Position numbers and translations under genes: made by a program. Source: Viola odorata (taxonomy: Eukaryota; Streptophyta; Magnoliopsida; Malpighiales; Violaceae). From it: a DNA stretch of 64,000 bases. A model generated the notes under the pieces. That model worked only from the letters and a program-made list of their open reading frames with translations, was not told where the DNA came from and did no database searches. Positions 1 to 11,753 of the stretch are shown piece after piece (position 1 is the first letter of the stretch; each line of letters opens with the position of its first letter). The DNA lies in assembly GCA_963691705.1 (NCBI GenBank), contig OY829545.1:11919893-11983892 (forward strand), written 5' to 3'.

Positions 1-226
1 TCTTTACCTCGACTTTATTAGCTTTAATTGTTACCCCGTTCACCTAAGTGTTAATATACGTTAAATTTTATTTTATTTTAAGTCTACCTATTCTCATGGT
101 CGAACTCACCAACATACCGACACTGATCTTTGCTTCTTCCACACTCACTCCCACTCACAAAATCTCCATTTCTACAAACTTTCTTCTTTTCCATTTCCCC
201 AATACGCTCTACCTCTCCTTTTGCTC

Positions 227-3200
227 ATGGATTCCACATTTCCTCCGCTCAGATCCGCCAGCATTCCCTCCGCTCTCATCCTCTCACTATCACTACTACT
301 CTCTTCCCTAACTCACCTCGCTCATGCTTCCATCCACATCTACACCAACCACACCTTCAATGAAGTTGGCAACTCTTACCTTCTCTCCGGCGGCAGCGAA
401 GGTCTCTTCACTCCTCCCGATCCCAGTTCCTGGTCCTTCATTCGGTAACCCCAAAAACCGTACTCTCTGTTGTGTTGCATGTGTCGTTTTGATAAGATCT
501 GAGTTTACTTGCTTTATCTGGATCTCTGCTACTTGGAAGTAAGCGATTCAGGATGTGGTATAGGTGGAGTTGTAGTGGTTGCATAAATTTGTTTTTGTGC
601 TAGTACTTGTTTGGTGATTGTTTCACTTGAATTGAAAGACTTTCTGAACCTCTTAGTGAATTACTGGAAAAACCTTGGGATGCTACATTCATGGCTTTTC
701 ATTATTATTTTCATGGAAATGGAAGTTTAGGGTACGCCTTTGTGTCTTGCACTCTGCCACAAGCTTTTTGTTTTTGGTCAGAACACTCTGCCACAAGCTA
801 GGTTTGTGATTTTAGCACTTATGATGTGCTTTAGCGAAAGTTCATGATGTCTTGCATGGGAGGAGTTTAGGCTCTTTAATACTTCTTTGATAATAATTAA
901 GTTCATGTTCTCTTGGTTAGAAATTGAAAATCTAATCTAATGGAGCCTGTAAGGGTTGCTAATGGCTATGTTTCCCCACCAAGTACTTTACCGTGTAATG
1001 CTTTAGGAATGTTATATATTTTTGCTTACTTTTTTATGCCTGTCTTACTCCTTGTTGTCTATGTTGAAATTTGTTTTTGTATTTGTAATTTTTTTAAGGT
1101 TTGAGGACATTACCTTTTCGAGGACCAAGGCTGCAGCCGATGAGCATTCAGATATGGGACACAGTACAGGATTGGTACAAGCTGTGATTTTTGAAGCAGC
1201 TGATCGCAATAATATTGGTGGTTCTGCATACGGTGGACAGAGGTCAATATGTTGCACCTCTGATCTAGCAAAGTTGGAAGGTTGCAAGCAAGGTGAAGTT
1301 ATTAGGATACCTTCAGCAACAGACATTAACTGGCCTATTATTTTAAACATAATGTTCAGTGGTAACTACATATCTACATATATGGAAAATGAGGAGGTTA
1401 ACATCACAAAGGCTGGAATGTATAACCTATTCTTTATAGCATGTGATCCTAAACTTAAGGGATTGGTAATGAGTGGAAAGACAGTATGGAAGAATCCTGA
1501 TGGTTTTTTGCCGGGTAGGATGGCCCCATTGATGAAGTTTTACGTGTTCATGTCACTAGCATATTTCTTGCTTAGTGTTTTTTGGTTCACTCAGTACGTG
1601 AGATTTTGGAAGGATATCCTGCAACTTCAGCATTGTATCACAGCCGTCATTGCTCTGGGATTATTTGAGATGATTCTTTGGCATTCTGAATATGCAAATT
1701 TTAATAGCACCGGAATGAGACCAGTTGTAATTACAACTTGGGTTGTTACAGTTGGAGCTATAAGGAAAACAGTTTCACGCCTTCTAATTCTTTCTGTTTC
1801 AATGGGTTATGGTGTTGTACGGCCCACCCTTGGTGGTCTTACCACAAAGGTTCTTCTTATCGGTATTACTTATTTTTTGGCATCTGAACTGCTGGATATC
1901 ACAGAGTATGTGGGGACGATCAATGACCTGTCAGGAAGAGCGAGATTGTTTCTTGTCCTCCCTGATGCGTTACTAGATGCTTTTCTGATATTATGGATTT
2001 TTACATCTCTTTCCCGAACACTAGAACAATTACAGGTACCGTCTTTTATGGTATCTTTTTCCTGTTTTTGATGTGTAGTATTGTTGCTATATGTGTACTT
2101 TCTTTGTTTTCATCTTGTCTGTTTGGCAAGTAATCTTGTGAAGTACAACCGGCAGATGATAACGATATTATTATTTTTTGTCCAGGTGAAGCGAAGTGCG
2201 GTTAAGTTGGATATCTATAGAAAGTTCTCAAATGCATTGGCTGTAATAGTGATTGCTTCTGTTGCTTGGATAGCGTATGAGGTTTGATTTTTGATGCCTA
2301 ACTCACTTCATCTCACGCAAATTCACACTTATTTACTTCTGTTAGTTATCTCAGTTTTTTAGGGTCATACAGTTTGTTTAGAGAAACCAAACATGAATGT
2401 TGTCTTGGATTGAGATCATCCTATGGCAAGATGGAATTGGGAACACAAAAGACTCACAGTTTATGTGCCTTAATTTTATTTACGAGTCAGGGGTATTATT
2501 GTAGTTATATATGAAATTTGTATTGTAGGTTTACTCAGTAAAAGACCTACAATGTAAATGTTTAAGAAGCATTTGAATCATTAGGTTTGTCAGAATTTTT
2601 CCTATTTCAACATAGTACTAATATTCTAGTCCTACTTACCCATAGCTTAGAATTACTTTGAATTTATAGATACCTATGCTTCTGTTGATTTATTTGTCAT
2701 TTGTTACGTAATGAATTTATCAAATACTTTTTACCTTTGTTTGAAGTTATTATAAAGTTATTCCATGACAGTTTTGGTTCTTTCTGTGATATCCAAAGAT
2801 TCAAAGTGTGGTAGGTCTGAAATTATGTATCCTCCCTTGCCATCTGGCCTCTTGCATCTAAACTAACCTACTATTTGTAGATACTTCATACTTCTTACAG
2901 AACCAGGAACAGATCCTGGTTTTGTTGTTTTCCTTGCCAGTCTTTTCCCAGTCATTAACCTAATTTTAGTCCCTAAAGCTTAGTGGGCCTAATCCTATGT
3001 TGCCTTCATAGCTCTACTTGTATAACTTTTACACCTACATGTTTTTGTTACATTTTTCAAAAGGGACTTAGATCTTTAAAGGCTTTAACTCTTGACTCCT
3101 CCTCTGGAATAGGTTAACGGATTTCTTTGTGTTAAGTTCTTTTTCTTAAATTTATCTCTCATTTATTTGTTTAAGGGACCTGCTAATTAACATTTTAAAA

Positions 3201-6049
3201 TTATCGTTAAGTCATACTCCCTCCGTTCTTTTTTATTTGACGCCGACCAGTGAATCACGCATTTTAAGGGTATTGCCACGTGTCGGACTCCTATTCGTTC
3301 CTCTTCCTTCTTTGTCGCGTTTTTTTCTTTCTCTCTCTCCTTTCTTTCTTTTCTCCTCTGTCCGGCAAAATACTCCCTCTGGCCACCTTTCCCGTTCTCA
3401 CCGCCGGCACAGAAAGGCGCGCAAGGACGAGACGAGCAAAACCCAGGTGGAACCGCTCCATTCGGCGGCGCGTGCAGCCCCCAAAAGCGGCCGAAGCCGT
3501 CGCGGCTCTAGCCACGCGCCGCCACACGCGCGCGCGTCCGACCTCCGTTTCGTCCGAAACCACCTGCGTTCTGCTCGTCTCGTCATTTCCGGCACGAATC
3601 TATGGTCACCTTCGTGATCATGTCGTCCAAACGTGTTTTATTGTCCGTTTAAAATCGGAGGAGGAAAGATAAAAGGACTGAAAAGTTGCTGACACCTCTG
3701 TTCCGTGTCAGCCGCCGGTCTTCAAATTTTGTCCTCCCAGTTTTCCATTTCCCTCTTTTGCCCCGTGTGACACGTTGTACAAGCTGAAAACGACTCGTCG
3801 TTTGAGGACTAAAACGTCAAAACGCCAATAAACGGGCACAATGCCCAAAGGACGTCAAATAAAAAAGACCAGTGTTTTTGGGCTAAAACGTCAACTATTT
3901 CAGGACAGAGGGAGTAACTACTTAAAAGGCTTAATTTAGTTATCATTGGAACCTCCTTTTTTGGTTTTATGGAAAGCTAGGAAATAATTTAGGTACTCAT
4001 TGGTTTTTGAGCCTTATTAATTCATGTATTGTTAAACTTCTATAAACTTTTTAACATTTATTGTACCATTGATGCCTAACTTCTTAGCTTTTAATCCCTA
4101 CCTGCTAGTCCTCCTTTCCTTTTACCTTTTTTTTAATAGAAAAAACCTAACACCATACCAAGCCAGACCTTAACCTGAAAATGCAGGAACAGTTGAAAAT
4201 GCAGAAATCTAGCATCTGTTTCAGCATGTAGGAGTAGTAGGTCTGGGTTCCTACATTTGTGGCATGTGTTTCAGCATGTAGAGATCTAGCATCTCAACTC
4301 GAAACGTTAAAGCTGCCACATTGATCTGGTGACCAGAATGAATTAGATGAATTTGTTTTGCACTTCTAGTTTGATCTTCACGTGGAAGATTTTTTTCCCA
4401 TTGCATTTGTGCTCCTGGATATTCAAAGGTTAATAACAATTTTTTTTTAGGATTTGAAATTTTATGCCTGCTAATTTGGTTGGCATCTATATCCAATTTT
4501 AAGAGCAGGCCATTCTATTGTCTTATTTGTGGAGTGTTGTGGGCGGCAGTCTCTTAAAATTGGCAGGCTGTGGTGAAATGGTTGAGTACTTCCAGAAAAA
4601 AAAACTCCTCCACTCTGCTAGCTAAGGGTAGAGAAGTTTTACTAGCGTGTAAAGATGTGTATACTACTTATTTTTTATTTATTTTGAGAAGTTTTACTAG
4701 CGTCATCTCAAAATAAATAAAAAATTATTCTTCCATAATAGTCCTTCAAGTTTTAATCTTTTTTTTTATCCAACCTTAATATTTGCCCCCTTCAAAAAAT
4801 TTACTCTAGCTCCACCACTGAGACTTGTCATGATCTCTACTTTAGTTTCATCTTTGTAATGGTCTACTTTTTTCTTTTCTTTTTCTGTTCATTAGGCAAG
4901 TATAACTCATTCAACATTTAGGCTTCTCTTGTCACTTTTCAATAGTTTTCCCGGCTTTGCTAAATGTTTGAAAGATGTGCTACCGTAGCACATGAAGTTG
5001 ATTATTGATATGACCGACCTCTTTTGGGCCTTGTATTGGATTCAGGAAAAAAAAAGCTTAATCAAAACCCTTGTACTGGCCAGTCTTATTGATTCCACTA
5101 TTTGTGTTACTTTAATTTAGTTAAGGTGTAAAAGAGATGTTGGAAAAGAGTCAAAAGACTTAATAAAGATGCTGTCTAGAAACTAGCAGATTACATATTG
5201 CTGTTTGCATTGAACTCATTTTTCTGCTTTGTCTCCACCCTTTTTGTCCATCTATGGAGTCTCTCCTTGTGATTATTCCTTTCCTCTACCTTGTTGAAGG
5301 AAAACATTTTGTTTAATGAAGAAAGCTTTTCTGGAACTAAAATGTGATTTATTTATTATTGCACCATGTTAAACTGTCAAGTCTCTGAATTGCTTATTTC
5401 ATGTCAACTTGATCTCTCTTGTAGGTTTATTTCAAAGCAACAGATCCATTCAATGAGCGGTGGCAAAGTGCTTGGATTATCACTGCTTTCTGGGACATTC
5501 TTGCATTTGCATTGTTATGTGTTATCTGTTATCTGTGGGCTCCATCTCAAAGTTCTCAACGGTAGGATTTATTCCAATCTTATCTTTTAAAATATTCCTA
5601 GATACTGCTGTTGCCTTAGTAGAAAAAGTTCTAAATCATTTTGTCAGTCATAAAAATTTGGTAGATTTTCCATGAATTTCCTAGTCTATTATTTAGAATT
5701 CTTTGTTTTTGAAGTGTTTTTTTGAATTATCTGAAATTGGGCAGTAATCAGCCAGGTATCTTTCAGGGGAAAAAATAAATTCTCTGGCGTTTTGGCTGAT
5801 TTTAGCTGGAATGTTATTGCGAAATTCTGTATTTATATATAGACTTGCACTTGCTTACGTTCTTGACTGACTTTTGTCTTGGATAATAGGTATGCCTACT
5901 CAGAAGAAGTAGGGGAAGAATTTGAGGACGAAGAAGTTCAATCTCTCACAAGGAGTAAGGCAGACGGTGATATTAGTTTAGAGAATAATTTCGGTAGCCC
6001 TGGGGATTTTTATGAAGAGGACGAGGCAGAAGAGGACAAGAGAGAATGA
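227..6049 (+). CDS. TMEM87-type GOST family seven-transmembrane protein, 5 exons
   Basis: Exons 227-444, 1099-2035, 2186-2281, 5425-5561 and 5890-6049 join in frame to 515 residues, all with GT-AG introns. The first 34 residues look like a signal peptide ending in AHA. A lumenal domain of about 180 residues follows, then seven hydrophobic segments from about residue 216 (after GRMAPLMKFY), including the family-typical MGYGVVRPTLGG stretch and WAPSQSSQRYAYS after the last helix. The tail is very acidic (EEVGEEFEDEE, EDEAEEDKRE). This matches the plant proteins called lung seven transmembrane receptor family, related to animal TMEM87A/B, which are Golgi or secretory-pathway proteins; the plant role is not well defined. 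I chose the ATG at 227 because it gives the signal peptide directly. A poly(A) signal AATAAA lies at 6550. Intron 3 is 3.1 kb and carries a transposon. Confidence 0.93.
3217..3914. mobile_element. Stowaway-like non-autonomous element with GC-rich core, in an intron
   Basis: The ends are inverted: CTCCCTCCGTTC on the left and, read from the other strand, CTCCCTCTGTCC on the right. Similarity continues to TTGACG about 26 bases in. TA dinucleotides flank both ends (3215-3216 and 3915-3916), the usual Tc1/mariner-Stowaway target duplication. At 698 bp it is long for a Stowaway MITE, and its centre (about 3370-3620) is much richer in G and C than anything nearby. The open frames inside it do not resemble a transposase. 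Confidence 0.75.
4672..4727. repeat. Small AT-rich inverted repeat in intron 3 of the TMEM87-like gene
   Basis: The arm around 4672-4690 (TTTTTTATTTATTTTGAGA) is repeated inverted at about 4707-4727. The flanking word GAGAAGTTTTACTAGCG also occurs twice in direct orientation nearby. It is probably a remnant of a small transposon. Confidence 0.45.
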
Positions 6050-7079
6050 TAAGCCGAGAACCATGTGCATTCATTTTAGAAACCCCGTTCACCGGTGTAA
6101 AGCCATTCAAATCAGATTCAGGTCAAACAGGTGATGATGAGCCACTTATTTCTGCTATTACTTTTGATCCTGTGACGTCTAAGAAGCCACTCATTGGCCT
6201 GCAATTTTGTCTTGTATAATGTGTTAGCCAAGTGTGACTAGAGTGAAATTATTGTGTTTAGCAAAAATGGGTTGCAAGTAGATATCCTTAGCTGAGGAGC
6301 AGATACACACTTTGATTCCATAGCGCCCCCCCGAGTTGTTGCTGTGTATTATAATGGATTTGTGATTCCCTCTCCCCTTCCAATTATTTTTCTTTATGAC
6401 TAACCTATCAGCTTCAAGGCTCGACGGTGCTTTGACAGAATCAGTCTCCTGCTCGAAAGAGAGAACACTCTGAAAGACCCAAAAAACATGCTTGTTCTAT
6501 TCCACCTATAAACCATCTTTATTTAGCACGTAATGTTCTATTGTATCATAATAAAATTTTAACTTTTCAGTCGGCTAAATGAATATATTATCATCCTATT
6601 TTGGTAATTTCCAACGGTAAAACAGAAAACGGATGGAATTGCAAATGTTGAATTTGTCACCAAAAGGGAGGGAATTCGACTATATTTCTGAATCATATGT
6701 ATGTAGGTGATAAACATTGTTCTCCAAATTGAATTTCTCGGAGGATAATGATAATCTAAAAGATAAGTTCTGTTGTCATTTCTAGCAATGAATTATATAT
6801 TCTAATCCATGGACCATGGATGGAGATAAGAAAAGGTGAATGAAAGTTCCTATAAATAATAAATATAGATAAGAAGAAACAATATAAGGGAAATGAGATG
6901 TACTGTATATTGGTGGCAGTAGAAAATTAATTAATAGGAGAAGCTAATAAGGAAGAATCTATTAATTAATTAGTTTTAAGGAGAAAAAAAGTAGTATAAA
7001 TTCATATATCATTAGCCCAAGAAAGTGTAATTTAATTTATATTTGTGAAGTTTAATGTATTACTATTATAAAAAATTTA
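6050..7079. other. 3' UTR and AT-rich intergenic sequence
   Basis: This holds the 3' UTR of the TMEM87-like gene, with AATAAA at 6550-6555. The piece at about 6740-6860 resembles two later stretches upstream of the phytocyanin gene (about 9755-9830 and 10000-10090), sharing AGATAAGTTCTG and GTTCCTATAA. No coding sequence is seen. Confidence 0.6.
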
Positions 7080-7084
7080 ATGTC

Positions 7085-9477
7085 TGTTGCTACCCGATTT
7101 TTTATTTTAAAATTTTCATTTGTTGCATTTCTATCATCAATTTTCAAAAATCGTACTTTTATTTATTTTATCAATCTGATGTTTACTTTTACGCTTAAAG
7201 TCATTTAAATTTTATTTTGTACATTTTTCGCATTTTTATCACTTTTCCCATTTGAACCCGTATCGGTTCCGAGTAGAATTCTCGAAACCAAGGGTCGAAC
7301 AATTTCGCTCATTAGCTACTTATTTTTTTATTGTTTTTCTAACTCGTGCTATCTCTTTCCGTTTCGTTCAATTTTTATTTTAGTATTTTATTACGCTCGA
7401 ACTTTTATTGCTTATAAGTAAATATTTTTTATCAAACTATATAGCTAACTTTTCACCATTTACTGTGTACTAATAATTTTATTTTATTTTACTCTACATT
7501 TTAGTGACTTCAGTCCGAGTTTATATTCACTTTCAGGCAAAATTGTTCGTAACACCCGTTCAAACCAGGATAAATCAAAGGGAAGATCAAGATTTGATCT
7601 TAACCGTTGATCTGTTGACTTACAAGTCAACCAAGATCAAACGGTTCTCTAATTAATAGGTTTTCCCCCATTTCTCACCACCCTTCTGCGCAGGAGCTAG
7701 AGAGATCAGTTCATCCATCCTTTCCTCCCTTGATCCTCACGGCTTCCTCGAGCGGCACCACAACGCGACCAGCAGCCTCGAGCCTCACCACGGCCCATGT
7801 CATCACGCCGACGTCACCCAAGCAACGTCATCATCTCTCCACCGCCTCAACTCCGGCTATAAATAGCCAAACCCAAACCGAAAAAGGGAGGGGACGGAGG
7901 CACCAATTCACACACGGCCAAAATTCAATCAAAACACCCAATTAAATTCAATTCCATCCATTCCAAAATTAAATCAAAACACCCAACAAATTCAATTCCA
8001 TCCTCTGTAAAATCGTCAAAACACCCAACCACACTGCCGGCGACATCAACATCAAGCCACGCCGCAATCAGCCACGTCATCACAAGCCGCCGCTGCAATC
8101 AGCCCTAATCCGCGCTGCCAACACCAAGCCGTACCGTTGTTGCCGAATCGCCCACCACGCCGCCGCAATCGGCCAAATCATCAACAATCTCCATCAAATT
8201 CAAACCCAGCTGCACCAAATCATCACCATCAATCACCCACTTCCGCACCACATCATCAACAATTTCGGCCACCAACAACAAATTCAAACCCAGCGGCCAC
8301 CCGAATCATCAAACCGATCATCACCCACAACACCGCATCACCAAGCCACCATCACCACCGCACCTCCGCCGCTGCGTTTTGTGTGTCGTGTTTTGTTGCT
8401 CCAAGAGCAGAGAAGAGAGTAGAAAAAGAAAAAGAACAGGGAACAAGAAAATAGAAAGGATAGAAAGAAAGGAAGAGGAGAGGAGCTTTATTAATGGAAG
8501 GAAAGAATGGGCCAAATTTTGGCCTTGGCCCAAATTGGAATTAAAAAAGAAGGGTGGGCTTGGCAGTCATTTATTTTAATTAGTCATGGGCTTGGCTTGT
8601 GCCAAGCCCAAGTGGAAAAGAGAGAAGAGAAGATGGGCTGCCGTGGACCCAATTTCTAAGCCCAGCGGGCCTGGTCCAAATTTTCAAGACCATCGCATTT
8701 ATTTCTCGCACGCTTGTACTATTTATTTATTTTCACACTCGCCCTTGCACTATTTATTTTCCGCACGCTTGAACTATTTATTTATTTTCACACTCGCACT
8801 TGCACTATTTAATTTCCGCACTTATACTGTTTATTTAAATTTCGTAGACTTGTACTGTTTATTTATTTTTCTTATGCTTGTATGCTCGTATGCTTGTTTA
8901 TTTTTCGCCCGCTATGCATGCTTAGACAATTATCCTGTTCATCCAAATTAATCATTTTCGCTCATGTGCAGCAATTGTCAAAAATTTAATCGTTCTACAT
9001 TATCCTCTTTTCATGGCAAGAGAAACTCAAACAAAAAAGGGGTAAATCGCCCGTACCCGTTAATCAAGTAAACGTTTCTTACCCTTTTATTTATTCACGT
9101 TTTTCCGCATATCCTCTTGTATGCACGAATTATTTAGAAGTATTGAAATTCAATATGTTGGGCATGATCGCTAAATTAGGAAATTATATTTTTCAAATAT
9201 AATTTAAAACACCTCTTCATTCAGTAACCTTTTTAGGATGTGACTCGGGTGCCTAACACCTTCCCGAGTCCATAAATCGACCCCGAACCACTGTTCTCGG
9301 ATTCAGACCCATTTCGTCTTAGTTTTTATTTTTTATGCATGACAAATAGGTTCCCTAAACCTAGAAACAAAATAGGGTGGCGACTTCATTGCATTATGTG
9401 AGATGAGTCCGATTTCATCTCACATCTCGTCCCAAATTTGCGTCGCGCAAATAGAAGCCAAAAAAGGGGGTGCGACA
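7085..9477 (+). mobile_element. Solo LTR of a Ty3/gypsy-type retrotransposon
   Basis: The 2393-bp element starts TGTTGC and ends GCGACA, the short TG...CA inverted ends of an LTR. It is flanked by a perfect 5-bp target duplication, ATGTC, at 7080-7084 and 9478-9482. No second LTR, gag or pol is present, so it is a solo LTR left by recombination. The 3' part has words I associate with plant Tat/Ogre-type LTRs (GGGTGGCGACTTC and GGGGGTGCGACA), so that placement is tentative. Inside are a TATA box, a proline- and histidine-rich open stretch (about 7730-8450) that I take as leader sequence, and imperfect short repeats at 8690-8900 (TATTTATTTTCACACTCGC). Confidence 0.9.
7858..7865 (+). promoter_or_regulatory. 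TATA box inside the solo LTR
   Basis: TATAAATA in a C-rich context, 774 bases into the LTR, is the likely core promoter of the former retrotransposon. It sets the element's direction as plus. The next gene on this strand is the phytocyanin, about 2.3 kb away. Confidence 0.55.
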
Positions 9478-9482
9478 ATGTC

Positions 9483-10161
9483 TAATTAATTATCACTTGT
9501 ATTTTTATAATGTTGGATAGTATCGGAGTTGAATATTGAGGATATGAATGTTGATGATGAAGACAATGATGAAAATGAATTGCTCGGTATTCAAAATGTG
9601 CGTGGTTATGAAGAATATTTCTGAGGGGATAGTACGATCTCGATGAATGAAAATAAATATTTGCACTTTGGGTATTTGACTTTTTTATTTTGAAGTAATT
9701 ATGTGTTTACTATATTTGTGCATGGGCCATATGGGAGCTGGTTTTTCTCTGCAGATAAAATATTCTAAGAGATAAGTTCTGCGGCCATTTTTGGCAATGG
9801 AAGTTCCTATAATAAGAGGAGAGCCGCACTATAAATACATCTTAATTACAAAATTAATTAATTGGTGAAAAAAACGGGGAGAAGTAATTATAATATAGTT
9901 TTTTCACAATAGTTTTAATATATGTTGGGGAATTCCTATAATGGGATTCTACTATATTTGTGCATGGAGTATTGATTGATAGAATTTTTTTCTCCCAATT
10001 GATATCTCTGCAATGATTTTTGTGGCCAATTTAGCAATAGATGTTCTAATTTATGGTGGGCGATAATTTAGGAGAAAGGTCCTATAAATTAAAATGAGCC
10101 AAGTATTAATCGTTGATTCATAGTTCATACACTTGTGAGAAAATTTATAAAAAAATAAAAA
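9483..10161 (+). other. Upstream region of the phytocyanin gene with repeated promoter-like pieces
   Basis: Two stretches (about 9755-9830 and 10000-10090) are diverged repeats of each other and of 6740-6860, each ending in a GTTCCTATAA or GGTCCTATAAATT word. A short acidic open stretch near 9520-9640 (it includes DMNVDDEDNDENE) ends in a stop and is not recognised. Confidence 0.5.
10083..10090 (+). promoter_or_regulatory. Probable TATA box of the phytocyanin gene
   Basis: TATAAATT lies 79 bases before the start codon at 10162, a normal distance for a plant core promoter with a short leader. Confidence 0.5.
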
Positions 10162-10934
10162 ATGGGGAGAAGTAATAAAAATATTGAAGTTGTCACAATA
10201 TTGATGAGCACTCTAATAATATTATGCTTGCAGCTCTGCCATGTCTCGGAGTCTCGGCATCAACCAGCCCACTACATCGTCGGCGATGATGTTGATGGCT
10301 GGAGTCCTCTCGTCTCCATGGAACCTTGGCCTCAAGGGAAGACATTCTATGCTGGAGATGTACTTGGTACGTAATTAATTGTTATTATTATTAATAAAAA
10401 TGTATGGTGGTATAGTATTTATTTATAGGAAAATATTTTGGTGCCAATTTTCTTAATATTTTAGTACTCCCTCCGGTCCAAATTAAACGTTATTTTGACT
10501 TTGGGCATATGTATATTAAAGAGGCCGGATGACTCACTGTTTGAGACAATTTTGCCCCTTACTTTTTTTTGAATGTAGTTTTGTACCGTTCGTACGTTCG
10601 GAAAAAAATAAGAGGCAAAATTGTCTCAAATAGTGAATCATACGGCCTCTTTAATATGCGTGCCTTGCTAATATTATGATATTATGTAATCATATACACA
10701 TATATGGTGGGTGCAGAATTCAAGTATGACTCTTATGATGGGACTAACATCAACGTATTTGAGACGAACCAAACAGGTCACGACGAATGCAAATGGATGG
10801 ATCCGGGCATTAGTCACAATTCCGGAGATGACAAAATTACCCTCAAATTTGGACCAAATTACTTCATATGCTATGGTGATTACTGCCCCGCTGGAATGAA
10901 GATAGCCATCGATGCTAAACAACCTCCTCCCTGA
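10162..10934 (+). CDS. Phytocyanin (plantacyanin-like) lacking the copper-ligand histidines, 2 exons
   Basis: Exons 10162-10366 and 10717-10934 join to 140 residues. An N-terminal signal peptide (hydrophobic ILMSTLIILCLQLC) is followed by one cupredoxin domain with the usual phytocyanin landmarks: DGWSP, FYAGDVLEFKY, NQTGHDEC, GDDKITLKFGPNYFIC and GMKIA. The two disulfide cysteines (DEC and YC) and the cysteine of YFIC remain. In copper-binding members a histidine precedes NV and another sits five residues after the YFIC cysteine. Here the first is Ile (NINVF), and the second region reads CYGDYC, one residue shorter and without His. The protein therefore probably does not hold a type I copper, like early nodulin-like phytocyanins. 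There is no GPI-anchor tail; it ends in PPP. The intron position, directly after GDVL, is the family's normal one. Confidence 0.9.
10467..10670. mobile_element. Truncated Stowaway-like fold-back element in the phytocyanin intron
   Basis: It begins TA then CTCCCTCCGGTCC. It contains a near-perfect inverted repeat: about 10505-10560 pairs with 10610-10669, sharing TTAAAGAGGCCG and GAGACAATTTTGCC. The matching right end (GGACCGGAGGGAG) is missing. The GAGGCCGNATGNCTCACT core is shared with the complete element at 62387-62622, so both belong to one family. Confidence 0.65.
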
Positions 10935-11753
10935 ACAAAAAAACATCCATGGAATTTGAATATTTATTTATTTAGCCTACAATTAAACCTAAGAAAGAGA
11001 AACAAAATTCCTTTTGTCTATCGTATCACATTTTTATTGAATTTTAATAATAAAAATCAAGAATTTGTGAGTGAGAGTTTTGTTGTCTTTTAGGGTCACG
11101 TCCGACTTGGACACTTAATATAGTGACCGAAAATTGAATAATTTTGATAAAAAAATAAACCACTAGAATTAGTCGAGTATGTATGATTTGACACATTCAA
11201 GAAATAACAGGTTCTGTAAACTAAAATAGAAATTTATTTCCCTGTGAGTGATTGTTGGAAGATTTGATGTGGCTTATAAATTATAGGAGGTGAGAGATTT
11301 TTGGCTCTCCTAATTTATAATGGTTGGAAGATCTCTTTTATGATGCTTAATTGATTCACACACGTTTATAGAACTCATGCGAATTTTTAAAGATGATTGT
11401 TATAGTTTTTATAAAGAGATTTTAATTCATATGAAATTGAACAAAAAATATTAAAGAAGTAAATTTTTGCCAAAATCGATCGGATTTGGCAGAGAATTCT
11501 CAGTTTTTGCATTATTTTTTCTGTACTTACTAGAATTCTATTGACACGAGCCAACTTGTTTCACTTTATTGATGGAGAGTTAGTGTGAAAAATGATAATG
11601 AAAGGTAATTTTGAAAAGCAATGAAAAAGAAAAGACGGAGGAATATTATTTTATTTTTATTCTCTAAATCATCTTCATCAACATTGTAAAATTACATACA
11701 AATAAACATGAATGATAGTTAAGTTACATTTTATATAAATAATTAATATCTGG
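10935..11753. other. Intergenic sequence after the phytocyanin gene
   Basis: This is AT-rich sequence with the phytocyanin 3' UTR at its left end. No gene, tRNA or clear transposon end is visible. Confidence 0.5.

Noticed and set aside
3237..3672. Arg/Ser-rich open frames in the TMEM87-like intron
   Set aside because: They are open because the transposon core is GC-rich, frames on both strands overlap, and none resembles a known protein.
4560..4590. A-box-like word TGGTGAAATGG
   Set aside because: No matching B box follows, so a tRNA-derived SINE is not supported.
7730..8454. Pro/His/Asn-rich frames of 71 and 105 codons
   Set aside because: They lie wholly inside the solo LTR, have low complexity and no gag or pol features.
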